A stretch of 28,324 bases of DNA from a virus: the IMG/VR virus record IMGVR_UViG_3300008108_000618, positions 1-28,324 of that record; one strand, given 5' to 3'. Below are positions 20,364 to 28,258 of the stretch, piece after piece. The notes under the pieces are model-generated. The model was given only the letters and a program-made list of their open reading frames with translations. It had not been told where the DNA came from and searched no databases. A program made the translations under genes and the position numbers. Every line of letters begins with the position of its first letter. Within the stretch, counting starts at the first letter, position 1.

Positions 20364-22712
20364 ATGGCATACATTACACGATATAGATTAGAATTTGATA
20401 CCATAAAGGGAAGAACCGTAAAATTGGAAATTGAAAAAGAGCGTAATATTGTTAGTCCAGTTAATTTTTCTGCTATTGCATCATCTGTATTTTCTGCATC
20501 AAATAATAGTTTAGTTACGGGTACACAAGCTTTAACATTTTTAGAAGTCGGAGATATTATAACAATAAGCGGAACGGTAAGCAATAATAAAACATTTACT
20601 TTAAAGGATTTTAGCTATACAACAGGCGGATTTGGATCTACAACATTATTCTTTAATGAAGCCGTTATTAATGAAACTGATGGATCTTTTCAGATGACGA
20701 TTTCCGCGCCAGCGGTTACTAATTTAACCGGATCAACACAGTCACCTGTTGAGTTATCATATCCTAATGGTGAGTTTGAAAAGATGAATCCAATTAGGGA
20801 AAGCAAAATGCGGATTAAGATATTGACTGATAATGTCAATTATGAAGATTTTACGGTGTTATATGATACACAATACAAAGTAAAATTATACCTAAATAAC
20901 ACATTAGAATGGTCAGGATGGCTTGATAATGATTACATCACAGAGCCGTTTTTAGATACACCAGTTGAATTGGAACTATCTGCAAGTGACGGATTATCTA
21001 TACTTAAAACAACAGATTTACAAACGCAGAGCGGTGATCAGATGTGGGGGTTTTATAGGATAAAAGAATTTATTGCAAATGCATTATATCGTACAAAGTT
21101 AGATTTAGATTTTGTAAGCTTTATAAATATGTATCCTGAATCTACTTTGGAAAGAAATTCAGTAGTCCCATCAAGTTATGATTGGGATGCTTTCTTTTAT
21201 GCTCGTATTTATGCATCTGCATTTTTAAAAGGTCCGCGTGATTTTGATGATTGTTATGAAGTTTTATCAAAAATTATGCAAGCATTTGGATGTACTTTAT
21301 ATCAGTCAAGAGGCAAATGGTATATAGTTCAAACAAATGATAGGATTGCAAACGTTTTGGATGGCACTATTCGAGATTATACCGGAACAGCTACCGGCAT
21401 AGCGATGAATCAAAACTTTGCCATTAGTATTGGTTTAAATGAGATTACAAAGCTTATTAATGCTGATGCATTGGTAAGTATAGAAAAGCCATTTAAAGAG
21501 GTTTTAATTAAGCATAAGTTTGATGTTCCTCCTGTATATTTTAGGAATTTTGATTTATTGGATTTAGCTGCCGATGCTTATTCAGGTGTTGCGCCTGCTT
21601 ATTGGACTGCCGCGCCAAGTGATTTATCAAATTTTTATGGATATATAAATCAAGGTGAGGTGTTTATTGATTATGTACCTGGAACAGATGCTGAAATTAG
21701 AAGAGGAATTAAATTAAGAGGTGGCTCTACTACAATTGGAGCTGGTGCCAAAAGATCAACTTTATATCCAGTCAATAAAGGTGATAAAATAAGTTGTGGG
21801 TTTTCAATAAAATTTAATATACCATATTTTAGATCAGCATCACAATGGGCATACGTTTTATTTGTTAGTGAAAGTGGGGAATGGTATTATTTAAGTCTGA
21901 ATGGATTTTGGTATAGAAATTTTACTGCAATAGGTTATACTTATGCAAATGAAGAAGATCGCAGGTTTTGGAAATCATATAGTATAAATACACAACCAGT
22001 TCCAGGTAATGGGACAGTTTCTTTAATTTTAACCGGAAATAGTTCAAGATTAATAGCAGGTGCAATTTATGATGTATTTTATAAAGATTTAGAATTTAGC
22101 ATTGAAACATCATTTAATGAAATGACCGAAGTTGATGGATATGAATATAAATGCGATACATCGGCTAATCTCAAGAATAAATTTGATGCTGAAATATTTA
22201 TTGCTAATGCGCCAAATATATCAACACAAGGCAGTATTTTAAAAACTGATTTTGTAAGCTCACAAAACTGGAAATATAAAGGCGGTGGCAGTCCAATAAT
22301 GCCATTTGCTAAATATATTACCCGTTCATATTGGCGTACTATGTGGCGTAACTTTATGAGAATAGAGGGCAGATTATATGATTTATATCAGGGCAGCCGA
22401 CTGCTTTCACCACTTAATTCTATTGAGTTTACGGAAGTAGAAGATAAAGAGTTTATGTTGACTACCTTGCAAATGGATATTAGACAGGAAACGGCTGAAT
22501 TTACAATGATTGAATTGCGAGATACATCAAATACTAATGATTTTACTCAAAATGGTACTGAATCATTTAGATATTTGAATGTTAAGGCAAAAGATGAAGA
22601 TGATCCTATTAAAGAGCCGAAAACGCCGATAGATTGGAAGTTTGGGACAATAGGAGTTATTTCATCATTATTAAGACGGAAAAAACGAAGAAGGTTTAAT
22701 AATTATTCATAA
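20364..22712 (+). CDS. Large tail tip/hub protein with inserted beta domain
   Basis: A 782-residue protein following the tape measure, the place of distal tail or hub proteins. It begins AYITRYRLEFDTIKGRTVKL, typical of a Bacteroidota-phage tail protein group. From about residue 30 to 120 it carries an extra beta domain with VGDIITISGTVSNNKTFTLK, a module also found elsewhere in phage tail proteins. The core resumes with NPIRESKMRIKILTDN and LEWSGWLDNDYITEP (about 145-200). A later part has VLSKIMQAFGCTLYQSRGKW, a motif recurring in these hubs, then further beta regions. The C-terminal end is basic (RRKKRRRFNNYS). The exact structural role (Dit-, Tal- or hub-like) cannot be fixed by eye. Confidence 0.68.
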   Translation: MAYITRYRLEFDTIKGRTVKLEIEKERNIVSPVNFSAIASSVFSASNNSLVTGTQALTFLEVGDIITISGTVSNNKTFTLKDFSYTTGGFGSTTLFFNEAVINETDGSFQMTISAPAVTNLTGSTQSPVELSYPNGEFEKMNPIRESKMRIKILTDNVNYEDFTVLYDTQYKVKLYLNNTLEWSGWLDNDYITEPFLDTPVELELSASDGLSILKTTDLQTQSGDQMWGFYRIKEFIANALYRTKLDLDFVSFINMYPESTLERNSVVPSSYDWDAFFYARIYASAFLKGPRDFDDCYEVLSKIMQAFGCTLYQSRGKWYIVQTNDRIANVLDGTIRDYTGTATGIAMNQNFAISIGLNEITKLINADALVSIEKPFKEVLIKHKFDVPPVYFRNFDLLDLAADAYSGVAPAYWTAAPSDLSNFYGYINQGEVFIDYVPGTDAEIRRGIKLRGGSTTIGAGAKRSTLYPVNKGDKISCGFSIKFNIPYFRSASQWAYVLFVSESGEWYYLSLNGFWYRNFTAIGYTYANEEDRRFWKSYSINTQPVPGNGTVSLILTGNSSRLIAGAIYDVFYKDLEFSIETSFNEMTEVDGYEYKCDTSANLKNKFDAEIFIANAPNISTQGSILKTDFVSSQNWKYKGGGSPIMPFAKYITRSYWRTMWRNFMRIEGRLYDLYQGSRLLSPLNSIEFTEVEDKEFMLTTLQMDIRQETAEFTMIELRDTSNTNDFTQNGTESFRYLNVKAKDEDDPIKEPKTPIDWKFGTIGVISSLLRRKKRRRFNNYS

Positions 22713-22897
22713 TGGAAAATGTTATATTAATAAAGATTGTTGGAGATCCTGATTTTGAGCAAGTACCTGATAATATGCTGGTTAAGGATATAGAATCAGG
22801 AAAGCTTTATATTGGCAATCAGACTAATATTATGGATGAAGTAAAGACGGATAAATCAAATAACTGGGCAAAAATGTTTTTTTATGGAGGTAATTAA
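22712..22897 (+). CDS. Hypothetical small tail-module protein
   Basis: A 61-residue acidic protein coupled to the tail-tip gene by a TAATG overlap and overlapping the next gene by 14 bp. The sequence (VILIKIVGDPDFEQVPDNML, then VKDIESGKLYIGNQ) looks like a small beta-structured domain, with KLYIGNQTNI similar to the short segments that introduce fibre-binding parts in phage tails. There is no hydrophobic segment or catalytic motif. I do not recognise the family; a minor tail or linker role is inferred from position. Confidence 0.5.
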   Translation: MENVILIKIVGDPDFEQVPDNMLVKDIESGKLYIGNQTNIMDEVKTDKSNNWAKMFFYGGN

Positions 22898-23276
22898 AAT
22901 ACTTGGGCAGGCAAATCCGCAAGAAGCAACTGGTGTAACTGAAATTTTATACGTAGTTCCAGAAAATAAAGGATGTGTTATTTCATATTTAAATATAGTT
23001 AATAGAGGTTTATCAGATGGAAATATAAGTATTCAAATAGGGAGTGCTGAATATTTAGAAAATTTTCCTGAATCAACATGGATAGAGAATAATATGTTAG
23101 TTTATGCACAATGCAGTTCACAAAGATTAAAAGGCGCTACACTTGCTGCTGGCGATATTGTTCAAATAACAGCATGGACAGATGGTATGACATTTGTATT
23201 ATTTGGTAGTGAATTTGATCAAAATTTTAGCTATACCGGAGATGGCGGCGGAGGTGATTATGGTTATGGATATTAA
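22884..23276 (+). CDS. Putative minor virion protein (decoration/tail-type beta protein)
   Basis: A 130-residue protein that starts IKILGQANPQEATGVTEILY and continues VVPENKGCVISYLNIVNRGL. This matches a common phage beta-sandwich pattern (LGQ..P..T..T.LYTVP....VS.L.V.NRG), found in tail-associated and decoration-type virion proteins. The C-terminus is a glycine/tyrosine-rich tail (YTGDGGGGDYGYGY) that is probably flexible and may be exposed. Position between the tail-tip protein and a tail-tube-like protein supports a tail-tip function such as fibre attachment, but the family is poorly characterised. Confidence 0.5.
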   Translation: MEVIKILGQANPQEATGVTEILYVVPENKGCVISYLNIVNRGLSDGNISIQIGSAEYLENFPESTWIENNMLVYAQCSSQRLKGATLAAGDIVQITAWTDGMTFVLFGSEFDQNFSYTGDGGGGDYGYGY

Positions 23277-23286
23277 ATTATAAATT

Positions 23287-23925
23287 ATGGCACAATTAAA
23301 AGGAGACGATTTAGTATTATATGCTTATGGTGATTTAGAGCCTATTGGTTGCGAAGATAGCTTTATTTTGACCATAACATCATCTGAAATTATAACGACA
23401 ACAAAAGGCAGCGGAAGAGCTACAAATAGAGAATATGGCAGTTATGATTGGAATATCCAATGTACCGGCGTTATAACTTTAAATGAAGCCGGACGGGTTA
23501 GTTCGTTACATTTTAATGACAATATTATAAAAGGCAAAAAAATAGCTATAAAGGCTAATGTTGGAGCTGAATTTTACTTTGGTATAGGCATTATTACATC
23601 TGCATCCAGTACGGCAACAAGTGGTGAGTTTGCCAAGTTTGATGTAACTATTGCAGCGGATGGGCCGTTATACAGCACAAACGAATTAAAGAATACGGAA
23701 AATGAGCCTACATATTTAACGTATTCAAGTACAACATATTCTATTACATATTCATCGGTTGATTTGTTTAGAGCTAACATTTTAATGGTATTTGTTAATG
23801 ATGTTTATTATGCTCCTGATTTATATGAATTTTTACCGAGCAATGGTTATGGGAGTGGGGTAATTACATTTGATTCTGCTTTGCCGAGCGGTGAAACAGT
23901 TAAAATATTTTATATTCCTGAATAG
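23287..23925 (+). CDS. Second tail-tube-like protein with C-terminal extension
   Basis: A 212-residue protein. Residues 1 to about 130 have the layout of TP901-1-like tail tube proteins: KGDDLVLYAYGDLEPIGCED, SFILTITSSEIITTTKGSG, EYGSYDWNIQCTGVITLNEA, and FAKFDVTIAADGPLY. After this comes an extra segment of about 75 residues (TYLTYSSTTYSITYSSVDLF, ILMVFVNDVYYAPDLYEFLP, VITFDSALPSGETVKIFYIP) that looks like a small beta domain of fibre or adhesin type. It is encoded far from the true tube gene, among tip proteins. It may form a ring at the distal end of the tube that carries receptor-binding parts. The fold assignment is by pattern only. Confidence 0.55.
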   Translation: MAQLKGDDLVLYAYGDLEPIGCEDSFILTITSSEIITTTKGSGRATNREYGSYDWNIQCTGVITLNEAGRVSSLHFNDNIIKGKKIAIKANVGAEFYFGIGIITSASSTATSGEFAKFDVTIAADGPLYSTNELKNTENEPTYLTYSSTTYSITYSSVDLFRANILMVFVNDVYYAPDLYEFLPSNGYGSGVITFDSALPSGETVKIFYIPE

Positions 23926-23953
23926 GTTGACAAATTAATAAAAGCGGCAAAAA

Positions 23954-25246
23954 ATGAAGATTAATTTTGATTTTATGAAGTATTTAATAGCTTTTGTACT
24001 GATTTTTAGCTTTTTTAGCGGATCGGCTCAAAACAGATTCCCATCCGTAGATAGTGCAAAGAATTACGTTTTAAGGTATGTAAAGAATAGCGCGGTTGAG
24101 ACTTTTACAAATTGGAGGGCGCAAAATGTATCTTATGGAACTTTGGAGCTATTGGATAGTCTTGCCGGTAATGGTGCAATAGATAGCATTTGGAAAACAG
24201 GTGATACTTTAAAATATAGCAAAAGTGGTGTAAATTATACAATTGGAACAATTTCTGCTGCAAGCGATACGGCTACCGTTGTAAAAGCATACGTAACCAA
24301 TGCCGAAGCGGTTACGATTACAAAGGGGCAGGTGGTTTATATCTTTGGCGCATCCGGTGACAGAGCATCCGTTAAGTTAGCAAAGAATACAAGCGATACG
24401 TTTAGTTCAAAGACTTTGGGGATTGTTAGGGCGGACATTGCGGCCGGTGCAGCCGGATGGATTACAACGCAAGGGCAGGTAAGCGGAATAAATTTAGGGG
24501 CATATAGTCCGGGGGATATTTTATGGCTGGATAGCATACCGGGTGGGTTTACAAAGATAAGACCTCAAGCGCCTTATCATGGTGTATTTGTAGGTGTTGT
24601 GGAAAGGGCAAATGCTGGCAATGGTTTGATATACGTTAAGCCACAAAACGGAGTAGAATTAGAGGAGCTTCACGATGTGACATTAACTTCGCCAACAAAT
24701 AATCAGATTTTAGCTTATACATCATCTACTAAAGTTTGGGAGAACAAAAGCGTTGCAACTGCTTTGGGATATACTCCGTTAAATGTTACCGATACGACTG
24801 CCATGCTTTCTCCTTATTTGAGGTCAAACGTGGCGGCTGCGACTTATCAGCTTATCTTAGATACTATCCCTTTGGCTGCTTTCGGTGCAGGTAGTGGGGC
24901 GGCTGGAGATACTTTGGCATTCAGCACATCGGCGGTTTATGGTAGTTTCTACAATGCAGGCAATGACACTTTAATAATTACGCAAATGAGAGCGGGTGTG
25001 TTAGGTACATCGCCAAGCATTACGACTGAAGTATATTGGAACGATAGTTTGAATATTACAGCAGGTGCAACGATATTAGTAACAGGCGGTACATCGGTAA
25101 CGGGCACAATCGGAGCAACAAACGTAACATCATTCACAAATAATAAGATTCCGCCAAATGTATGGGTATTTGTTCGCACAAGTGCGGTTGCAACAAAGCC
25201 GACATATTTCACATTAACATTACTCGGATATAGAAAACGCCAATGA
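23954..25246 (+). CDS. Tail-fibre-like protein with Sec signal peptide
   Basis: A 430-residue protein. A hydrophobic signal peptide starts it: YLIAFVLIFSFFSGSA, with predicted cleavage before Gln (SGSA|QN). An alternative ATG at 23975 gives MKYLIAFVLIF, nearly the same signal start as the gene at 26180, and may be the true start. The mature part has fibre-type features: AEAVTITKGQVVYIFGASGD and IKGQVSG-type beta segments, ELHDVTLTSPTNNQILAYTS, and SVATALGYTPLNVTDTTAML (the ALGYTP motif common in tail fibres). A C-terminal beta-rich Thr/Ala region completes it. Signal peptides are unexpected on cytoplasmically assembled tail parts. The protein may instead be exported, or the hydrophobic end may serve another purpose. 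Confidence 0.65.
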   Translation: MKINFDFMKYLIAFVLIFSFFSGSAQNRFPSVDSAKNYVLRYVKNSAVETFTNWRAQNVSYGTLELLDSLAGNGAIDSIWKTGDTLKYSKSGVNYTIGTISAASDTATVVKAYVTNAEAVTITKGQVVYIFGASGDRASVKLAKNTSDTFSSKTLGIVRADIAAGAAGWITTQGQVSGINLGAYSPGDILWLDSIPGGFTKIRPQAPYHGVFVGVVERANAGNGLIYVKPQNGVELEELHDVTLTSPTNNQILAYTSSTKVWENKSVATALGYTPLNVTDTTAMLSPYLRSNVAAATYQLILDTIPLAAFGAGSGAAGDTLAFSTSAVYGSFYNAGNDTLIITQMRAGVLGTSPSITTEVYWNDSLNITAGATILVTGGTSVTGTIGATNVTSFTNNKIPPNVWVFVRTSAVATKPTYFTLTLLGYRKRQ

Positions 25247-26178
25247 GATATATTTTAATCATATTACTTTTTTGTTCGGTAGGTGCAAATGCCCAAATGG
25301 TTATAAAGGCGCATCCTAATTATGTGCCGTTTGCTTCTGTTAATATATTTGCTCAAACAAGTAACACTTATTCACTTCGCAAAGTAATTTCATCTTATAC
25401 TGGTTCAGCTATTAGGGTGCGAAAAGATACAACAGGGCAACCGGAGCAGGACATTGGATTTCTGGGAAGTGGGGAACTTGATACGGTAAGCCTTAAAAGT
25501 TTTTTGAATGCTCGCAGCGGTTTTGCGGTTACATGGTATTCACAAAATAATAATCAAAACGCAACGCAGGCAACGGCAGCGAATCAGCCAAGAATAGCGT
25601 TAAATGGTGTGATTGATAGATTAGGAGGTAAACCGACATTGTTATTTGATGGCTCAAATGATTTTATGAGTGCTGCATCTTTTAATAATAATGCGGTAAG
25701 TATTTACACCGTGTTTTCAAGAACTGGAGGTTCATCTTTATTTAGGATAATTTTAAGGAAAGGATTTACAACTAATAATACATTTGAATATTTATTGAGA
25801 AATACAAGTCCGAGTAATTTCCTTGAAGGTAGCGCATCTACAGGTTTGTCATTTAATACAGTAAATACAAATCCTTCGACAGTTGGCGGTGTTTCTGGTC
25901 AACCTGATGTTATAAAATTAGGTATATTTATTTTTGATAATACCAATATAAAAATTGCTTTGAATAATGACAATTTATCAACATCTGCATTATCTGGCAC
26001 ATTATTTCAAGGTAGTTCTCCCTTAATTATTGGAGCGCAATGTACTTCTGATCTTTGTAATGGTTACTCTGCTTTTTGGCCAGGTCGCATAAGTGAAATA
26101 TTGATTTACGGGGCAGATAAGACAAATGATAATGCAGATATAAAAACTAATATAAATACTTTCTATTCTATTTATTAA
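25243..26178 (+). CDS. Secreted LamG/arabinofuranosidase-like beta-sandwich protein
   Basis: A 311-residue protein whose start overlaps the previous stop (ATGA). Signal peptide: RYILIILLFCSVGANA with cleavage before Gln (ANA|QM). The mature chain resembles the catalytic/jelly-roll domain of alpha-L-arabinofuranosidase B and LamG-type lectin domains: TYSLRKVISSYTGSAIRVRK, EQDIGFLGSGELDTVSLKSF, FAVTWYSQNNNQNATQATAA, GGKPTLLFDGSNDFMSA, and a C-terminal PGRISEILIYGA. In phages of Bacteroidota, domains of this kind occur in appendage proteins and probably bind or cleave polysaccharide. Catalytic residues cannot be verified by eye, so carbohydrate binding is the safer call. Confidence 0.62.
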   Translation: MRYILIILLFCSVGANAQMVIKAHPNYVPFASVNIFAQTSNTYSLRKVISSYTGSAIRVRKDTTGQPEQDIGFLGSGELDTVSLKSFLNARSGFAVTWYSQNNNQNATQATAANQPRIALNGVIDRLGGKPTLLFDGSNDFMSAASFNNNAVSIYTVFSRTGGSSLFRIILRKGFTTNNTFEYLLRNTSPSNFLEGSASTGLSFNTVNTNPSTVGGVSGQPDVIKLGIFIFDNTNIKIALNNDNLSTSALSGTLFQGSSPLIIGAQCTSDLCNGYSAFWPGRISEILIYGADKTNDNADIKTNINTFYSIY

Positions 26179-26179
26179 A

Positions 26180-26644
26180 ATGAAATATTTATTCATCATA
26201 TTATTTATCCTTTCCTCATTTACTATGAGCGCACAATATATTAAGGTTTTACCCCAAGCGGGATTTACAAGCGAAGAAAGGGCAATCGCAATAAGCCGCG
26301 AGTTATTCCGCATTCAGCGACCAATCAACCAACAAAATGATGCGACTTTGTATTTATTCGGATGGATTAAGCACCCAACAAAAGATAGTACTTATACAGA
26401 TACCGTAAATGCAGCATTGCAGATAGATACCAATCAGGTTATTTATGTGCATCCCGATAATGATTTAACAAATCTTATCGCTTTGTTTCCTGAATTAAGC
26501 CAAGCGGAAAAAGATGGCTTAGCGGCGTTTATTGAATCGCAGCAAATGTTTTTATTTAAGTATATCATTCCGAGCGATGTGACGGTATTTACAGAGGCTG
26601 AAATGAAATCGGCGGGGTGGTTACCTGAGCCTGAAGAGTTATGA
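26180..26644 (+). CDS. Hypothetical secreted protein
   Basis: A 154-residue protein with an N-terminal signal peptide, MKYLFIILFILSSFTMSA, cleaved before Gln (MSA|QY). The mature part is acidic and includes QAGFTSEERAIAISRELFRI, a beta segment (DATLYLFGWIKHPTKDSTYT), and a helical C-terminal part (LSQAEKDGLAAFIESQQMFL) ending in AEMKSAGWLPEPEEL. No family is recognised. It is the third signal-peptide gene in a row and is coupled to the next gene by an ATGA overlap. It could be a partner or chaperone of the two larger exported proteins, by position only. Confidence 0.55.
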   Translation: MKYLFIILFILSSFTMSAQYIKVLPQAGFTSEERAIAISRELFRIQRPINQQNDATLYLFGWIKHPTKDSTYTDTVNAALQIDTNQVIYVHPDNDLTNLIALFPELSQAEKDGLAAFIESQQMFLFKYIIPSDVTVFTEAEMKSAGWLPEPEEL

Positions 26645-26985
26645 GAGGCTTTGTATTATTAATAACGGCTATACTAATAGCAATAATAATACTGCCAATT
26701 GGGTTTGGATATCAGATTATAAGTTCTTTGTTTCGAGCGGTAAACGAGTATTTATTTAAGGTGGCGAAAAGTATTGACCAGTTGGGGAATGTGGTTTGCC
26801 GGGACTTATTTAACGATACTTTGATAAAGAAAAGCGGTTACCGATTTGGTAATGAAGATGTGACCATTAGTCACGTGTTGGGGAAGAATGAAGAAACAAA
26901 GACTTTGAGTATATTGGGTAAGGGTTTAGCATGGATATTAAATACAATAGATAAAGATCACAATAAAAAAGCGATTGAGAGATGA
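26641..26985 (+). CDS. Hypothetical membrane-anchored phage protein
   Basis: A 114-residue protein with one N-terminal membrane segment (FVLLITAILIAIIILPIGFG) and a cytoplasmic or periplasmic helical part. The DQLGNVVCRDLFNDTLIKKS, then GYRFGNEDVTISHVLGKNEE, then LGKGLAWILNTIDKDHNKKA pattern recurs in small proteins near the lysis region of Bacteroidota phages, from memory, but its function is not known. Start and stop both overlap the neighbours as ATGA. The position ahead of further membrane proteins and the candidate spanin makes a lysis-related role possible. Confidence 0.6.
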   Translation: MRGFVLLITAILIAIIILPIGFGYQIISSLFRAVNEYLFKVAKSIDQLGNVVCRDLFNDTLIKKSGYRFGNEDVTISHVLGKNEETKTLSILGKGLAWILNTIDKDHNKKAIER

Positions 26986-27175
26986 GCGCGAAGTTTGAAT
27001 ATGCAGTGTTAACGATAATGAGTATCTATTGCAAGTGAAGCCTATCCCTGAACAGAATCATGACCTCGTATTAACGGCTGGGGGGTTTATATTTGGTGGT
27101 GCGCTTGCAGGTGTGGTGGGTTATTATTTCGGAGCTACAAAAACGGATAAGAAAGATGGCAACACCGAAGGATAA
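26982..27175 (+). pseudogene. Small membrane protein gene with apparent frameshift
   Basis: An ATG at 26982 overlaps the previous stop (ATGA), marking an expected gene start, but the frame (MSAKFEYAVLTIM) stops after 18 codons. In the -1 frame, from about 27011, the sequence continues NDNEYLLQVKPIPEQNHDL, then a membrane segment (AGGFIFGGALAGVVGYYFGA) and a charged end (TKTDKKDGNTEG) to a TAA at 27173-27175. One added A in the TTAAC at 27009-27013 would join the halves into a protein of about 64 residues. Either a base was lost in sequencing or the gene is truly broken. I see no recoding heptamer. If intact, its single membrane segment and small size would fit a holin-like protein. Confidence 0.5.
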
Positions 27176-27398
27176 AGAGATGCACTTTTGGGCGGGTGTT
27201 ATGGTAAGCTTCGCGGCTCTTATATTATTTAAGGCCATTGAAGTTCAGCATTGTTGGTTGTGGGTACTTTGTGCGGTGTTAGCGGCTGCCATCGGTAAGG
27301 AGCTGAAGGATTTATTGGATTATGGTAAATTCGACTGGCGGGATGCGGTTTATACAATCGTGGGCGGTATGTCAGGTTTTTTACTCTCATTCTTTTAA
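27156..27398 (+). CDS. Small multi-pass membrane protein (possible holin)
   Basis: An 80-residue protein; I use the ATG at 27156 (MATPKDKEMHFWAGVMVS) because upstream codons in this frame lie in the previous gene. Three hydrophobic segments are visible: FWAGVMVSFAALILFKAI (about 11-28), CWLWVLCAVLAAAIGKE (about 33-49), and VYTIVGGMSGFLLSFF at the end. A charged KDLLDYGKFDWRDA loop precedes the last one. This KDKExHF-(membrane)-GKE...-WDA-(membrane) layout is common in Bacteroidota phages and prophages. Size, topology and neighbours suit a holin, but the family has no proven function to my knowledge. Confidence 0.6.
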   Translation: MATPKDKEMHFWAGVMVSFAALILFKAIEVQHCWLWVLCAVLAAAIGKELKDLLDYGKFDWRDAVYTIVGGMSGFLLSFF

Positions 27399-27399
27399 T

Positions 27400-27948
27400 A
27401 TGGGCAAATATTTAGTTTTTTTATACTCGTTGGTATTATACCTTTTAGCGTCATGCAGTACACCTAATAAGTTACATAAGATAATGGATAAGCTTCCGGA
27501 GGCATCTGCAAAGGAATGCTCCCAAAGGTATCCAATAAAGGAAACCATTGAAATGGTAACTGTTGCAGATACTGCAATGCTTCAGCAGTACGAGGTTGAG
27601 TTTCAGTATATGAGTTATTTGATTGATAGTCTGCTATCTGCCAACTGCGACACGGTTATAGTGGAAAAAATTAAACAAGTTATTACAAAAATACCATGTA
27701 AGCCGACTATTAAATACATAATTAAGACGCAAGAGAATACGGCGAAGAGTCAAGTAATCATTGACAGCTGCCAAAAAATTAGTAAAGATTTAAATTTACA
27801 GGTTGACAAATTAAGTAAAAAAGTCAATGTATTATCTGACGAATGCGATAAGTATAAACGGCAAAGGAATAGGTATTTATGGATGCTTATTGCATTAATT
27901 ATTTTCAGCTTCCGTAGACAGATTGGACAATTATTAAAAATCATTTAG
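27400..27948 (+). CDS. Lipoprotein with C-terminal membrane segment, candidate u-spanin
   Basis: A 182-residue protein starting at the ATG at 27400. The N-terminus is a lipoprotein signal (YLVFLYSLVLYLLASC) with lipobox LASC, Cys at about residue 18. Then comes a helical periplasmic region with an extended coiled coil (CQKISKDLNLQVDKLSKKVN, VLSDECDKYKRQRNR). The C-terminal membrane segment is YLWMLIALIIFSF, followed by basic residues. An outer-membrane lipid anchor at one end and an inner-membrane anchor at the other is the topology of unimolecular spanins such as T1 gp11, which fuse the two membranes in the last step of lysis. The neighbouring small membrane proteins support this. It would also fit a tethering protein. 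Confidence 0.6.
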   Translation: MGKYLVFLYSLVLYLLASCSTPNKLHKIMDKLPEASAKECSQRYPIKETIEMVTVADTAMLQQYEVEFQYMSYLIDSLLSANCDTVIVEKIKQVITKIPCKPTIKYIIKTQENTAKSQVIIDSCQKISKDLNLQVDKLSKKVNVLSDECDKYKRQRNRYLWMLIALIIFSFRRQIGQLLKII

Positions 27949-27949
27949 T

Positions 27950-28258
27950 ATGTATAAATTAGCACCATTAGCAGACAATTTTGATATGTACATAGCTATT
28001 CTTATCTGCTATATTCCCATCATTCCTTTGCTTATATTAGCTTACAAATCGCATAAGTCGGGAAGCATGGTAAAGCAGCATAAGCCAGGTACACCTGACT
28101 GGCAGTACACATGGGTAAAATCTGATGTTAATATCCCTTTCCGAAAGAACGCATGGTTTCACTTTGCAATACTTTGGTTTGTGATGGGTAGTTTATTCTT
28201 TTGGGTTGCGTTATGGCCTGACCATCATGATGTATGGTTTATCATTACTGACAAATGA
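27950..28258 (+). CDS. Hypothetical two-pass membrane protein
   Basis: A 102-residue protein with two membrane segments: MYIAILICYIPIIPLLILAY (about 13-32) and FAILWFVMGSLFFWVALWP (about 72-90). A basic loop lies between them (KSHKSGSMVKQHKPGTPDWQ) and a short HHDVWFIITDK end follows. It starts 1 bp after the spanin candidate's stop, and its own stop overlaps the next start (ATGA). The membrane topology and gene order make it a possible holin, antiholin or other lysis membrane protein. No family is recognised. Confidence 0.55.
   Translation: MYKLAPLADNFDMYIAILICYIPIIPLLILAYKSHKSGSMVKQHKPGTPDWQYTWVKSDVNIPFRKNAWFHFAILWFVMGSLFFWVALWPDHHDVWFIITDK

Noticed and set aside
15404-23935. The decamer GTTGACAAAT occurs in two intergenic gaps (15404-15413 and 23926-23935) and might be a late promoter element
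   Set aside because: A very similar stretch also lies inside the spanin candidate's coding sequence near 27802, and neither intergenic copy has a fitting second box; chance is likely in this AT-rich sequence.
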